64,000 nucleotides of DNA, from contig JAZUBK010000003.1 of the NCBI GenBank assembly GCA_045638465.1, positions 26,339-90,338 of the forward strand, read 5' to 3'. This DNA is from CAKVLS01 sp045638465. Its GTDB lineage: Bacteria > Bacillota > Clostridia > Christensenellales > UBA1242. Below, one piece after another: positions 27,244-36,400 of the stretch (position 1 is the stretch's first letter; every line of letters begins with the position of its first letter). The position numbers and the translations under genes are program-made. Below the pieces are notes generated by a model. That model was not told where the DNA came from. It did no database searches and worked only from the letters and a program-made list of their open reading frames with translations.

Positions 27244-27310
27244 ACATAACTTAGAAGTATAAATGGCATTACGATATATTATTGCAAAATAACAAAAACC
27301 GATAAAAACA

Positions 27311-27344
27311 AAAAGAAATACGCTATCTTTTGCGTATTTCTTTT
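27311..27344 (-). terminator. Terminator of fba (bidirectional)
   Basis: 13-bp perfect stem 27311-27323 / 27332-27344, 8-nt loop. The A-rich left flank (27304-27314) gives a U-tract on the minus strand. Together with 27213-27243 it isolates the T4SS cluster from fba. Confidence 0.8.
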
Positions 27345-27413
27345 GTTATTTTTTTATAACTAAATTATTTAATTTTTATCAAATAAACAAGTCATTGTGC
27401 ATAACTTTATTAA

Positions 27414-28331
27414 TTATTCAGCTTTTCCTTCAGAACCGAAATAACCCATTTTTCCGATAACTGTTTGTTTTACAGCTTCGATAGCTGCATTTTGATATTT
27501 TCTTGGGTCAATGTTTTCTGGGTGGCCTTTCATATGTTCTAAGATTGCAGTGGTGTAGGCAAGTCTAAGGTCTGTATCTACGTTGATTTTGCAGATGTGC
27601 ATTTTACTTGCTTTGTTTAGCATATCTTCAGGAATACCTTTAGCGCCTTTGATATTACCGCCAAGGCTTGTGTATTTTGCTACAACATTTTGGTCTAGGC
27701 TGCTAGATCCGTGTAGTACCAATGGAGTAGTTGGTAATAGTTCTTGGATTTTTGTTAGAATATCGAATTTAAGTTCGGCATCTCCGCTGAATTTATAAGC
27801 ACCGTGGCTTGTACCGATAGCTATTGCAAGACTATCTACACCAGTTCTTGTTACAAAGTCTAGTGCTTGGTCTGGATCTGTATAGCAACTATCTTTTGCA
27901 TCTACTTGTACATGTTCTTCAATTCCGCTTAGTTTTCCTAGTTCAGCCTCTACGTATACACCTTTGCTATGTGCATAATCTACAACTTCTTTTGTGATTT
28001 TGATGTTTTCTTCATATGGCTTACTTGATGCGTCAATCATAACAGAGTCGCAACCAATTTCGATTGCTGTTTTTACAAGGTCTAGACTATCGCCATGGTC
28101 TAGATGGAAAAAGATAGGGTATTTTGCTTCTTTTCTAGCTGCAGCTACGATACCTTTTAGGTATTCTGGAGTTGCGTATTCGATAGCACCTTTGCTTATT
28201 TGAGCAATAACTGGTGATTTAGTTTCGTTGGCTGCTGCAACTATTGCTCTTAGAACTTCCATATTGCAAAAGTTGAATGCTCCAACAGCGTAATTTTTAT
28301 TTAATGCTGGTATTAAAATGTTTTCTTTCAT
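27414..28331 (-). CDS. fba: Class II fructose-1,6-bisphosphate aldolase
   Basis: Catalyses cleavage of fructose-1,6-bisphosphate to DHAP and glyceraldehyde-3-phosphate in glycolysis (zinc-dependent). The 305-aa protein shows the family's metal-binding motifs: 'HLDHGD' near residue 78, 'YVEAELG' near 126, 'GTSHGAYK' near 175 and 'VLHGSSS' near 203, followed by 'KINVDTDLR'. The related tagatose-bisphosphate aldolases share these motifs, but the glycolytic role is the simplest reading given gap nearby on the other strand. AAGGAGA precedes the ATG. Monocistronic, ending at the hairpin near 27330. Confidence 0.93.
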   Translation of the reverse strand: MKENILIPALNKNYAVGAFNFCNMEVLRAIVAAANETKSPVIAQISKGAIEYATPEYLKGIVAAARKEAKYPIFFHLDHGDSLDLVKTAIEIGCDSVMIDASSKPYEENIKITKEVVDYAHSKGVYVEAELGKLSGIEEHVQVDAKDSCYTDPDQALDFVTRTGVDSLAIAIGTSHGAYKFSGDAELKFDILTKIQELLPTTPLVLHGSSSLDQNVVAKYTSLGGNIKGAKGIPEDMLNKASKMHICKINVDTDLRLAYTTAILEHMKGHPENIDPRKYQNAAIEAVKQTVIGKMGYFGSEGKAE

Positions 28332-28454
28332 AAAAATTTTTCTCCTTGTCTAATATTATATATGTTTTTATGATTTTTAACTAGCAAATTGAAGTAAAAC
28401 ATTTTTATTTTTTTATATTTTGTATTATAATAAAAGCATAATTGGAGAAAAAAT

Positions 28455-29321
28455 ATGAAAGTTAGTTATGTTTTTCCTGTAGTTAGCCTAAGTGCTGACG
28501 TAAAAGCCTTTTATGAAGAGTTTTCAAACACAAACTTTTTCAAAAAGTACAAAAACAATTATGAATTGTTTTTTGTATTAGACAAAGCAAATGAAAATGG
28601 TATCAAAGCCGTAAAAAATATGATTAAAACAAACAAAAGCATTAAGCTTTTGGAACTAGAACATGTATTTAATTATGGCACTGCTTTTAGATTGTGTGTT
28701 CCTTATATCAAGGGGGATGTTGCTTTGCTTGGCGACATTATGTACAACGACAACGCTGCCGTTTTTGAAGATATGATGGTAAAACATAAAGCCGGAGCAA
28801 ATATTGTTCACGTAAAAGAGAAAAAATATGGCTTTAAGGCTTTTGTGGATAAATGTTTTGAAAAGGTTTATAATTTGTTTGTTAAGTTGTTTACTGGCAA
28901 AGAAGATGATAGAGGCCTTCTTTCTATGGGGCTTATGGATTCTTTGGTTATTGATGTTTTGTCAGAACTTCCTGAAAAATCAAATTTCCTTAGAAACTGC
29001 AGAACTTTAGAGGGTGTGGTTATCGATAGTGTAGAGATAGAACCAACAGACAAAAAACACAAACCAGAATTCTTTGTTAAAACATTTAGTTTGATTGCAT
29101 CTATTGTAATGGGTGTTGTATTTATCTTGAGTATCGGTTCTTTGATTACTGTAAATGCAGTAAAACCAAAGAGTATTATAGCACTCAACATTATATTGTT
29201 CTTTGTATTGCTTGTAAGCATATTGTCAATATTTATTATGCTAAACAAACACGTACTTGATGTTAGAAATGACAACTATTATTCTAACAATTCAGTGGTA
29301 GGCAAAACAAATATTAAATAG
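28455..29321 (+). CDS. Degenerate family-2 glycosyltransferase-like membrane protein (288 aa)
   Basis: The N-terminal 200 residues follow the DPM1/GtrB-type GT-A fold ('VSYVFPVVSLSADV', 'ELFFVLDKANENG', 'FNYGTAFRLCVPYIKGDVALL'), and two C-terminal membrane helices lie near residues 210-235 and 242-265. The catalytic motifs are altered. The usual 'NDGS' is 'LDKAN', and the DxD-type 'DADLQDP' is 'GDIMYNDN', so catalysis is doubtful. TGGAGA precedes the ATG. The aminopeptidase gene starts 8 nt after the stop, so the two are co-transcribed. Alternative reading: a divergent active transferase using other residues. Confidence 0.6.
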   Translation: MKVSYVFPVVSLSADVKAFYEEFSNTNFFKKYKNNYELFFVLDKANENGIKAVKNMIKTNKSIKLLELEHVFNYGTAFRLCVPYIKGDVALLGDIMYNDNAAVFEDMMVKHKAGANIVHVKEKKYGFKAFVDKCFEKVYNLFVKLFTGKEDDRGLLSMGLMDSLVIDVLSELPEKSNFLRNCRTLEGVVIDSVEIEPTDKKHKPEFFVKTFSLIASIVMGVVFILSIGSLITVNAVKPKSIIALNIILFFVLLVSILSIFIMLNKHVLDVRNDNYYSNNSVVGKTNIK

Positions 29322-29329
29322 GGGCAAAG

Positions 29330-30448
29330 ATGTTAGACAATAGACTAAAACTTTTAGCAAGTCAGTTAGTTAGATATTCTTGCAATATCCAAAAGGGCGA
29401 AAAACTTTTGATTGAGGCAAGTAATAAAGTAGACGAACATTTCCTTGCGGAAATAGTAAAAGAAACTTACCTTGCTGGTGGTATGCCTTTTGTAAAGATT
29501 TCTTCTAGTATAGTTGGTAGAGCTATGGCTATGCATACAACTGAAGAGAGAGAAAAAGCAAAGTGCAAATATGATTATCCACAAATGGAAGATATGGACG
29601 CATATATAAGCATCGGCGCAGGAAGTTCGTATGAATCTTCTGATGTTCCAAAAGCAATGCATGACTTGATTTTGAAACACTATATAGAGCCTGTACATTT
29701 TGATAGCAGGGTCAGAAGAACTAAGTGGGTAATTTTATTATACCCAACACAATTAGCCGCTCAACAGGCAAAGATGAGCACAGAAGCGTTTGAAGACTTT
29801 TATTTAAACGTTTGTACACTTGATTATGCCAAGATGGATAAAGCAATGGATCCACTTGCTGAGCTTATGAAAAAGACAGACAAGGTGCGTATAGTAGCGC
29901 CAGGCACAGACCTTACATTTTCTATCAAAGGTATCGGTGCAGTAAAATGTTCAGGTAGATGTAATATCCCTGATGGAGAAGTTTATTCTGCTCCTGTCAA
30001 AGATTCTGTAAACGGAATTATTACTTATAATATTCCCGTTATGTCAGATAATGGCAAAGAGCATAATAATATAGTTCTTACCTTCAAAGATGGTAAGATA
30101 ATCGATGCAAAATCGGATAGTGAAGAGGATATAAACGAAATCTTTAACACAGATGATGGTGCACGATATGTTGGCGAATTTGCTATAGGAGTTAATCCTT
30201 TTATCGAAAAGCCAATGAAGGAAATTTTGTATGATGAAAAGATCAAAGGATCAATTCATTTTACACCAGGTTGTTGTTATGACGACTGTGACAATGGTAA
30301 TAAGTCTGCTGTGCATTGGGACTTGATACAAATTCAAACCAAACAATATGGTGGTGGAGAAATCTACTTTGATGATGTATTAATTCGCAAAGACGGTAGG
30401 TTTGTTATAGATGAGCTTATGGGGCTAAACCCAGAAAACTTAATTTAA
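29330..30448 (+). CDS. Aminopeptidase, family M29 (AmpS/PepS-like)
   Basis: Cytoplasmic metallo-aminopeptidase that removes N-terminal residues from peptides. The 372-aa protein has the family start 'LLASQLVRYSCNIQKGEKLLIEAS'. It also has the metal-ligand motifs of the C-terminal domain: 'NIPDGEVYSAP' near residue 210, 'YVGEFAIGVNP' near 283 and 'AVHWDLI' near 330. The motif 'FDDVLIRKDGRF' near the end is typical. Length is close to the usual 400-410 residues. GGGGC precedes the ATG at short distance. It lies between the transferase-like gene and gap; gap follows after 23 nt with its own ribosome binding site and may be co-transcribed. Confidence 0.9.
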   Translation: MLDNRLKLLASQLVRYSCNIQKGEKLLIEASNKVDEHFLAEIVKETYLAGGMPFVKISSSIVGRAMAMHTTEEREKAKCKYDYPQMEDMDAYISIGAGSSYESSDVPKAMHDLILKHYIEPVHFDSRVRRTKWVILLYPTQLAAQQAKMSTEAFEDFYLNVCTLDYAKMDKAMDPLAELMKKTDKVRIVAPGTDLTFSIKGIGAVKCSGRCNIPDGEVYSAPVKDSVNGIITYNIPVMSDNGKEHNNIVLTFKDGKIIDAKSDSEEDINEIFNTDDGARYVGEFAIGVNPFIEKPMKEILYDEKIKGSIHFTPGCCYDDCDNGNKSAVHWDLIQIQTKQYGGGEIYFDDVLIRKDGRFVIDELMGLNPENLI

Positions 30449-30471
30449 TTATTTTTTAAGGGAGAAAATTT

Positions 30472-31488
30472 ATGGAAAAAGTAAAAGTTGGTATCAATGG
30501 ATTCGGAAGAATCGGTAGACTAGTACTAAGAGTTGCTAGTAAGAGAGATGATGTGGAAGTTGTAGCAATCAATGACCCATTTATCACTGCTGATTATGCA
30601 AAATATCTACTAGAATATGATACAGTACATGGCAGATTTGATGGAGAAGTAGCTTACGAAGATAACGCCCTAATCGTTAACGGCAAAAGAATCGTAATGT
30701 ACGCAGAAAAAGACCCTTCAATGATTCCTTGGAAAGATACAGGCGCTGAATATATTGCAGAGGCTACTGGTAAATTTACATCAAAAGAAGACGCTGAACT
30801 TCACCTAAAGGGCGGAGCTAAGAAAGTAGTTATTACTGCTCCTGGTAAAAACGGCGTTCCTATGTTTGTAATGGGTGTTAACAACGCAAAATACACAAAA
30901 GATATGGTTGTTATTTCTAACGCAAGTTGTACAACAAACTGCCTAGCACCTCTTGCAAAAGTTATTCACGACGAATTTGGTATCGTAGAAGGTCTTATGA
31001 CTACAGTTCACGCTACAACTGCTACTCAACTTACAGTTGATGGTCCATCTAAAAAAGACTGGAGAGGTGGTAGAGCTGCTAGTGCTAATATTATCCCATC
31101 TTCTACTGGTGCTGCAAAAGCTGTTGGCGAAGTTATCCCAGAACTAAAAGGAAAACTTACTGGTATGAGCTTTAGAGTTCCTACAGTTGATGTATCAGTT
31201 GTTGACCTTACTTGCAGACTAGCTAAACCTACAACTTACGAAGATATCAAAGCTGCTATCAAAAAACACAGCGAAACAGATATGGCTGGTATCCTAGGAT
31301 ATACAGAAGATCTAGTTGTATCTAGCGACTTTATCGGTGAGTCAAGAACTAGCGTATTTGACGCTCAAGGCGGAATTATGCTTTCTGATACATTCGTAAA
31401 ACTTATCGCTTGGTATGACAACGAATGGGGTTATTCAAACAAAGTTGTTGACCTTATCGCATACGCTGCTTCAGTTGACAGAAAATAA
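30472..31488 (+). CDS. gap: Glyceraldehyde-3-phosphate dehydrogenase, type I
   Basis: NAD-dependent glycolytic enzyme. 338 aa with the Rossmann start 'INGFGRIGRLVLR', catalytic Cys in 'SNASCTTNCLAPL' (near residue 153), 'TTVHATTATQ', 'RAASANIIPSSTGAAKAV' and the C-terminal 'WYDNEWGYSNKV'. All motifs are intact. GGGAG precedes the ATG. The gene ends at a strong terminator. Codon use is more regular than in the neighbours, as expected for a highly expressed gene. Confidence 0.97.
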   Translation: MEKVKVGINGFGRIGRLVLRVASKRDDVEVVAINDPFITADYAKYLLEYDTVHGRFDGEVAYEDNALIVNGKRIVMYAEKDPSMIPWKDTGAEYIAEATGKFTSKEDAELHLKGGAKKVVITAPGKNGVPMFVMGVNNAKYTKDMVVISNASCTTNCLAPLAKVIHDEFGIVEGLMTTVHATTATQLTVDGPSKKDWRGGRAASANIIPSSTGAAKAVGEVIPELKGKLTGMSFRVPTVDVSVVDLTCRLAKPTTYEDIKAAIKKHSETDMAGILGYTEDLVVSSDFIGESRTSVFDAQGGIMLSDTFVKLIAWYDNEWGYSNKVVDLIAYAASVDRK

Positions 31489-31504
31489 TAAAATTAAGAA
31501 TAAG

Positions 31505-31537
31505 AAAAAATACGAAAGAAATTTCGTATTTTTTTTT
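31505..31537 (+). terminator. Terminator of gap
   Basis: 13-bp perfect stem 31505-31517 / 31522-31534, 4-nt loop GAAA, T-run to 31537. Confidence 0.9.
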
Positions 31538-31543
31538 GTTAAC

Positions 31544-31572
31544 TTGACTATACACATTACTTTTGATAAACT
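31544..31572 (+). promoter_or_regulatory. Candidate promoter of the TM2 protein gene
   Basis: TTGACT (31544-31549), a 17-nt spacer, TAAACT (31567-31572). Confidence 0.45.
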
Positions 31573-31595
31573 ACTTGTGTAAAAGTGAGAAAATT

Positions 31596-32315
31596 ATGGC
31601 AAAAAAGATAAAAGAATTTAAAAGATGCCCAAGATGTGACACAAAAGCATTTATTTATCAAGATAAATGCAACGCATGTGGGCTTGTATACTCAAGACTT
31701 GTAAATGCCTCTAACAAAGAAGCAAAAAAAGCTATAAAAGCAGGTCAAAAGAATAGAGTAATATGTGATAAAACACTACCAAAAGATGTTAACAAATGGA
31801 AACTATTTTTCATGTCGTTATTCCTTGGATTTTTTGGTGGACACTTTTATTACGTAGGAAAGTACAAAACAGGTATTGTTTTTTCTGTATCAGCAATGCT
31901 TCTTGCAATCTCTGCAGCGATAGACCCTATTGCATGGGCAACACATTATTTTTGGATGTGGTTTTTGATTTTGCCTGGTAGTGGTTGCTTAGTGTATTTG
32001 GCAGTTAACTGGGTTCAAATTTTGGCTAATAGTTTTAGAGTTCCTATCGCACTAAAAGAAGACAATATAGTTGTTGACGAAGATAACAAAAATGTCGATA
32101 GTGAAGCGGTGTTAAAAATTGTTGAAGAAGTTTCACAAAAAGTAAAAGAAGACCAAAAGAAAGAAGAAAAGAAAAAAGCAAAAGAAGAAAAGACTGCTGA
32201 AAAAAATAAAGAAACTAGCGATGAAAAAGCAACTGAAAACACAAATGAAAAAGTAGAAGAAGCAAAACCTACTCGACCTGCAAAAAAATCTCAAAATAAG
32301 AAGGCAAAAAAATAA
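31596..32315 (+). CDS. Zinc-ribbon plus TM2-domain membrane protein with charged tail
   Basis: 239 aa. N-terminal zinc ribbon (CPRC...CNAC, about residues 12-30), then a TM2 domain with 'FFGGHFYYVGKYKTGIVF' and two to three membrane helices (about 70-145). The C-terminal tail of about 80 residues consists almost only of Lys, Glu, Ala and Thr. TM2 proteins are of unknown biochemical function. The ATG at 31596 is used because 'MAKKIKEFKRCPRC' starts directly before the ribbon and GTGAG lies upstream; a TTG at 31563 is unlikely. The stop codon overlaps the mnmA start by one base, so translation is coupled. Confidence 0.75.
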   Translation: MAKKIKEFKRCPRCDTKAFIYQDKCNACGLVYSRLVNASNKEAKKAIKAGQKNRVICDKTLPKDVNKWKLFFMSLFLGFFGGHFYYVGKYKTGIVFSVSAMLLAISAAIDPIAWATHYFWMWFLILPGSGCLVYLAVNWVQILANSFRVPIALKEDNIVVDEDNKNVDSEAVLKIVEEVSQKVKEDQKKEEKKKAKEEKTAEKNKETSDEKATENTNEKVEEAKPTRPAKKSQNKKAKK

Positions 32316-33394
32316 TGGAAACAGTAGTTGTAGGTATGAGTGGTGGTGTAGATAGTTCTGTTGCAGCACTTATGCTAAAAGAGCAAGGGTACAATGTTAT
32401 AGGATTATTTATGCACAACTGGGAAGAAAATGATGAAGACGGTGAATGTACTGCCGCAGACGACTGGGAAGATGTAAAAAGAGTTTGTGACAAAATAGGG
32501 ATTCCATATTATTCTGTAAATTTTGCTGAAGAATATTTAGACAGAGTTTTTAGTGAATTTTTGAGTGAATATAAAAAAGGAAGAACACCTAACCCAGACG
32601 TTCTTTGTAATAGAGAAATTAAATTTGGGCCATTTTTAGAAAAAGCCTTGGTGCTAGGAGCGGACTATATCGCAACTGGCCACTATGCCAATGTTAGATG
32701 TGAAAATGGTTTGTATTATCTTGAAAGAGCAGTTGATGACAATAAAGATCAAACTTACTTTTTAAACCAATTAAATCAAGCCCAATTATCCAAAGTAATG
32801 TTCCCTATAGGAAATATCGAAAAACCTGTTTTGCGTCAAATAGCCGAAGATAACGGCCTTATAACCGCAAGAAAGAAGGATAGTACAGGCGTTTGCTTTA
32901 TTGGTGAACGTAAATTCAAAAAATTTTTGCAAAACTATTTACCAGCAAAATCTGGAGATATTAAAGATGAAAAAGGCAATGTAGTTGGTCGTCATGAGGG
33001 GGTTATGTTTTATACCTTTGGCCAAAGAAGAGGTCTTCATATCGGAGGTATGGCTGGTGGTAATGGCGGTAGATGGTTTGTTTATGACAAAGATGTCAAA
33101 AACAATGTTTTGTATGTAAGTCAAGGTGACGAAGGTAGATTGTATAGCAGGGCTCTTATTAGCTATGATATAAATTGGATACCAAAAACCCCTGACGAAA
33201 AAGTTTTTACTTGTCTTGCTAGATTTAGACATAGACAACCACTTCAAGAGGTAGAAGTTCACCTTCTTGATGATGGCAAAGTAAAAGTTGTATTTAAAGA
33301 AAAACAAAGAGCAATAACTCCTGGACAATATGTTGTTTTTTATAACGAAAGAGATTGTCTTGGTGGTGGAAAAATAGAAGAAGTTATTTTTTAA
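32315..33394 (+). CDS. mnmA: tRNA-specific 2-thiouridylase MnmA
   Basis: Thiolates U34 of Lys, Glu and Gln tRNAs, using ATP and a persulfide sulfur. 359 aa with the PP-loop 'GMSGGVDSS' (residues 7-15), the first catalytic Cys in 'PDVLCNREIKF' (near 97), 'TGHYA' (near 124) and the second Cys in 'DSTGVCFIGERKF' (near 195). The C-terminal 'FYTFGQRRGLHIGG' and beta-barrel region end in 'GQYVVFYNERDCLGGGKI'. All expected motifs are present. ATG overlaps the preceding stop (TAATG). Confidence 0.96.
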   Translation: METVVVGMSGGVDSSVAALMLKEQGYNVIGLFMHNWEENDEDGECTAADDWEDVKRVCDKIGIPYYSVNFAEEYLDRVFSEFLSEYKKGRTPNPDVLCNREIKFGPFLEKALVLGADYIATGHYANVRCENGLYYLERAVDDNKDQTYFLNQLNQAQLSKVMFPIGNIEKPVLRQIAEDNGLITARKKDSTGVCFIGERKFKKFLQNYLPAKSGDIKDEKGNVVGRHEGVMFYTFGQRRGLHIGGMAGGNGGRWFVYDKDVKNNVLYVSQGDEGRLYSRALISYDINWIPKTPDEKVFTCLARFRHRQPLQEVEVHLLDDGKVKVVFKEKQRAITPGQYVVFYNERDCLGGGKIEEVIF

Positions 33395-33409
33395 TAAAAT
33401 AACTTTTTT
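33381..33409 (+). terminator. Terminator of mnmA, built into the 3' end of the gene
   Basis: AAGTTATTTT (33381-33390) pairs with AAAATAACTT (33396-33405), followed by T's. The stop codon is in the loop. Confidence 0.7.
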
Positions 33410-33426
33410 CTTTTTTATAGGGGGTT

Positions 33427-33462
33427 ATTTGCTTGATATATTTTTTAGTTTTTTTTATAATA
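33427..33462 (+). promoter_or_regulatory. Promoter of InlB-repeat gene 1, copy 1 of an identical 36-nt element
   Basis: TTGATA (33433-33438), a 17-nt T-rich spacer, TATAAT (33456-33461). The whole 36-nt stretch is repeated without change at 37444-37479. The spacer and -10 region contain runs of six and eight T's. Confidence 0.8.
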
Positions 33463-33493
33463 ATACTATAAATTATAATATAAGGGTATAGGT

Positions 33494-36400
33494 ATGAAAA
33501 ACAAATTTCTTTCTTTTGTTTTGGGTATATGTGCAATGTTTGCACTTATCGTGCCAAAAACTACTGCAGCTTATGCAGACACAACTGAATATACTGTAAA
33601 TTATTTTGATACAGAGGACACCCCACTTACACCAGAAACGGTGGCAGAGGGTGGGTATGCTACTGCACCTACACTAACAGCTGAAGATGGTTATATCATT
33701 ATTTGGTATACCAATAGCTCAAGAGAAGATGCTTACAATTTTAGCAACCCTGTTAATTCTGATCTTAACCTATATGCTGGGCAGGTTGAGGCTAGTACTA
33801 TTACTTTGATGAAAAGAAGTGGTAGTTATTCTACTGGCGAGACTTCTAGCGAGTATGAAATGTATGATGCTATAGACGTTATCAAAGGCGGCTATGCGAC
33901 AGTTGGTAGTGGAGAAGAAATTACTGGTTATGAATTTTCACACTGGTCACTAAATCCACTAGGTTCTGCATTTAATTTTTACAATACACCTATCGCAACA
34001 AACATCGTTTTGTACCCTGTATATACTATCAAAACATTTACTGTTAGTTTTTATGCTGATGGCAACCTATATGAAAGCAAGACAGTAAATTACAACTCAA
34101 CAGTTACCCCTCCAACATATACTTCTGCAACTCATACTGTTGTTGGCTGGAGAAAGATTGGTAGCGGAAGTGCTAATCCAGTTGACTTTGCTACAGAGCT
34201 TATTACTGAAAACGTATCTTACGAAATAATTTTGCAACAAACATCTTATAACGTATCAGTAAATACAAACTCTAGTTACTACATTTTGCAAAACACAATT
34301 CCTGCAACCATTCCAAGTGGCGGAACATTGGTTGTAGAACTAAAACTTGTAGAAGAATTTTCTGACCATACACTTACAAATGCTGACCTAAAAATTACTG
34401 CTGATTCATACGATAGCGCTGTTATCAACTATGATGAAGACACAGATGTTTATTCTATAGCAATTTTTGGTATTGTAAGCGATTTGTCTTTTGATCTTGT
34501 TGCTTTACCAATCAATATGTATGATGTAGCATTGCCAAACGTTGAAGGTTTAACATTTACCGTAACAACTCCTTCTGCTGATTATACTTTAGCTAATGGC
34601 GTATATACTTTGAGCGTAGTAAAACAATTTACTTTCACAGTAGCAGTTCAAGAAGGTTACTATGCAAAGTCAATTGGCTTTAGCAACTGTTCGTATTTTT
34701 CTGGCACATATTCTCTTAACGTAAGAGCAGATGTAAATATCACATCTACAAGTGAAGTTGTAGAGTATCATATTGTAACATTTAGCGGTAATGCTAATGC
34801 AACACTTGATATTGCAACAAATTATCTAGAAAAAGATGGCGAAAACTATTTGTACCAAGAGGGCGAAGAAGTTTCATTTACTGCAACTGCAAACGCAGGT
34901 TATTATATCAAAAATGTAACAGGAGCTACACTTTGGAACGGTAGTTATTCTGCTACAGTAAATAACGATTTGAATATTGCTTTTAACATTGTTCAATGTC
35001 ATTTAGTTTCTATCACAATTCCTACAGGTATAGAAAACGTTATTGTAACAAACTATCTATCAAGAGAACTTAACGACTATACAGTAGAAACAGGCGCTGA
35101 TATCGAAATTACTTATTCACTATCTGCAGCTTATAGCGAGAGCAATGTTACTCTAAATAGTGGTAGTTTTACAAATGTTGCTAACGTTAATAAATTCACC
35201 GTATATGATATTACAAGTGACGTAGCTATTACTTTTGAAAATGTTGTATTAAACGATTGCTCAGTTTCACTTATTAACAATGCAATGGCAACACTTTCTG
35301 CTGCTTCTACAGTAAGTTATGGTGGAACTATAGCTGTTACATTTAACCTAACAGAAGCTTATAGTGAGTCAAATATTATTTTGACCAATGTAGCTGTTTT
35401 GGGTAACCACTACAATTATTCAATTTCTGAAAATACCATTACTATTACAATGGTTACAGGTGATATTTCTGTAGAAATAGTAGGACTAGAAAAGAACTTA
35501 TATGATATAACACTTCAAACAAATACTTATGGCTCATTAGAGGCTGAAAGCCTAACTGTATATCACGGAGATAATATAATAATTAATCCTGTGTTAGATG
35601 CAAAATATAATAGAGCAGTTTTGGGAATAAACAATGTTACAATTAATGGTAATCATGTAAATAAAGTTGTTACTGATAATGTAATTACTATTGTTAATGT
35701 AAAAGGTGATCTTACAGTATCTTTGAAAGATTTAGAAGTGAATAAATACTTTGTAAGTTTACCACCAGTACAAGCTGGAAGATTTACTTTAAGTACTATT
35801 TCAAAAGACGTTGAACATGGTGGAAGTTTGACTTTTACCTTGACAATTAACGGTTCTTGCTCTCAAAACGCAGATACATTTATTGTATACAAAAATGGTC
35901 ACACTTTTGAGGGTTCAAGAAATGGCTTAGTTATCACATACGTTGTAGAAGATGTTACAGAAGATATCACTTTAACTTGCACAAACCTAAACCTAAATGT
36001 TTATAAAGTAGACTTTATCGATACTTCTATTAAAGTTGATGACGACGGCGTTTTAAAGAACCCAACACTTGCAGTTTCTATGGTAGAGTATGGCACAACT
36101 ATCGTTCCTATTGACGGAACAAAAGATGGCTATGAATTTATTGGTTGGTATAGTGATGAAGCATTGTCTACAACTCATAACTTTGCATTGCCAATTACTG
36201 CAAATACTACTATCTATGCAAAATACGAAATTAGAACATACGAAGTAACTTTTGTTGCTAACGGAATAACTATAGACACTGTACTAGCAGGTTACGGAGA
36301 GTCTCCTTCTGCAATTGCTCCTGCAATTCCTGCAGTAGAAGGATACACTCAAACAGATCCTTATTGGGATTTTGCAGCGGTTGGATTTAGTAGCATAGTT

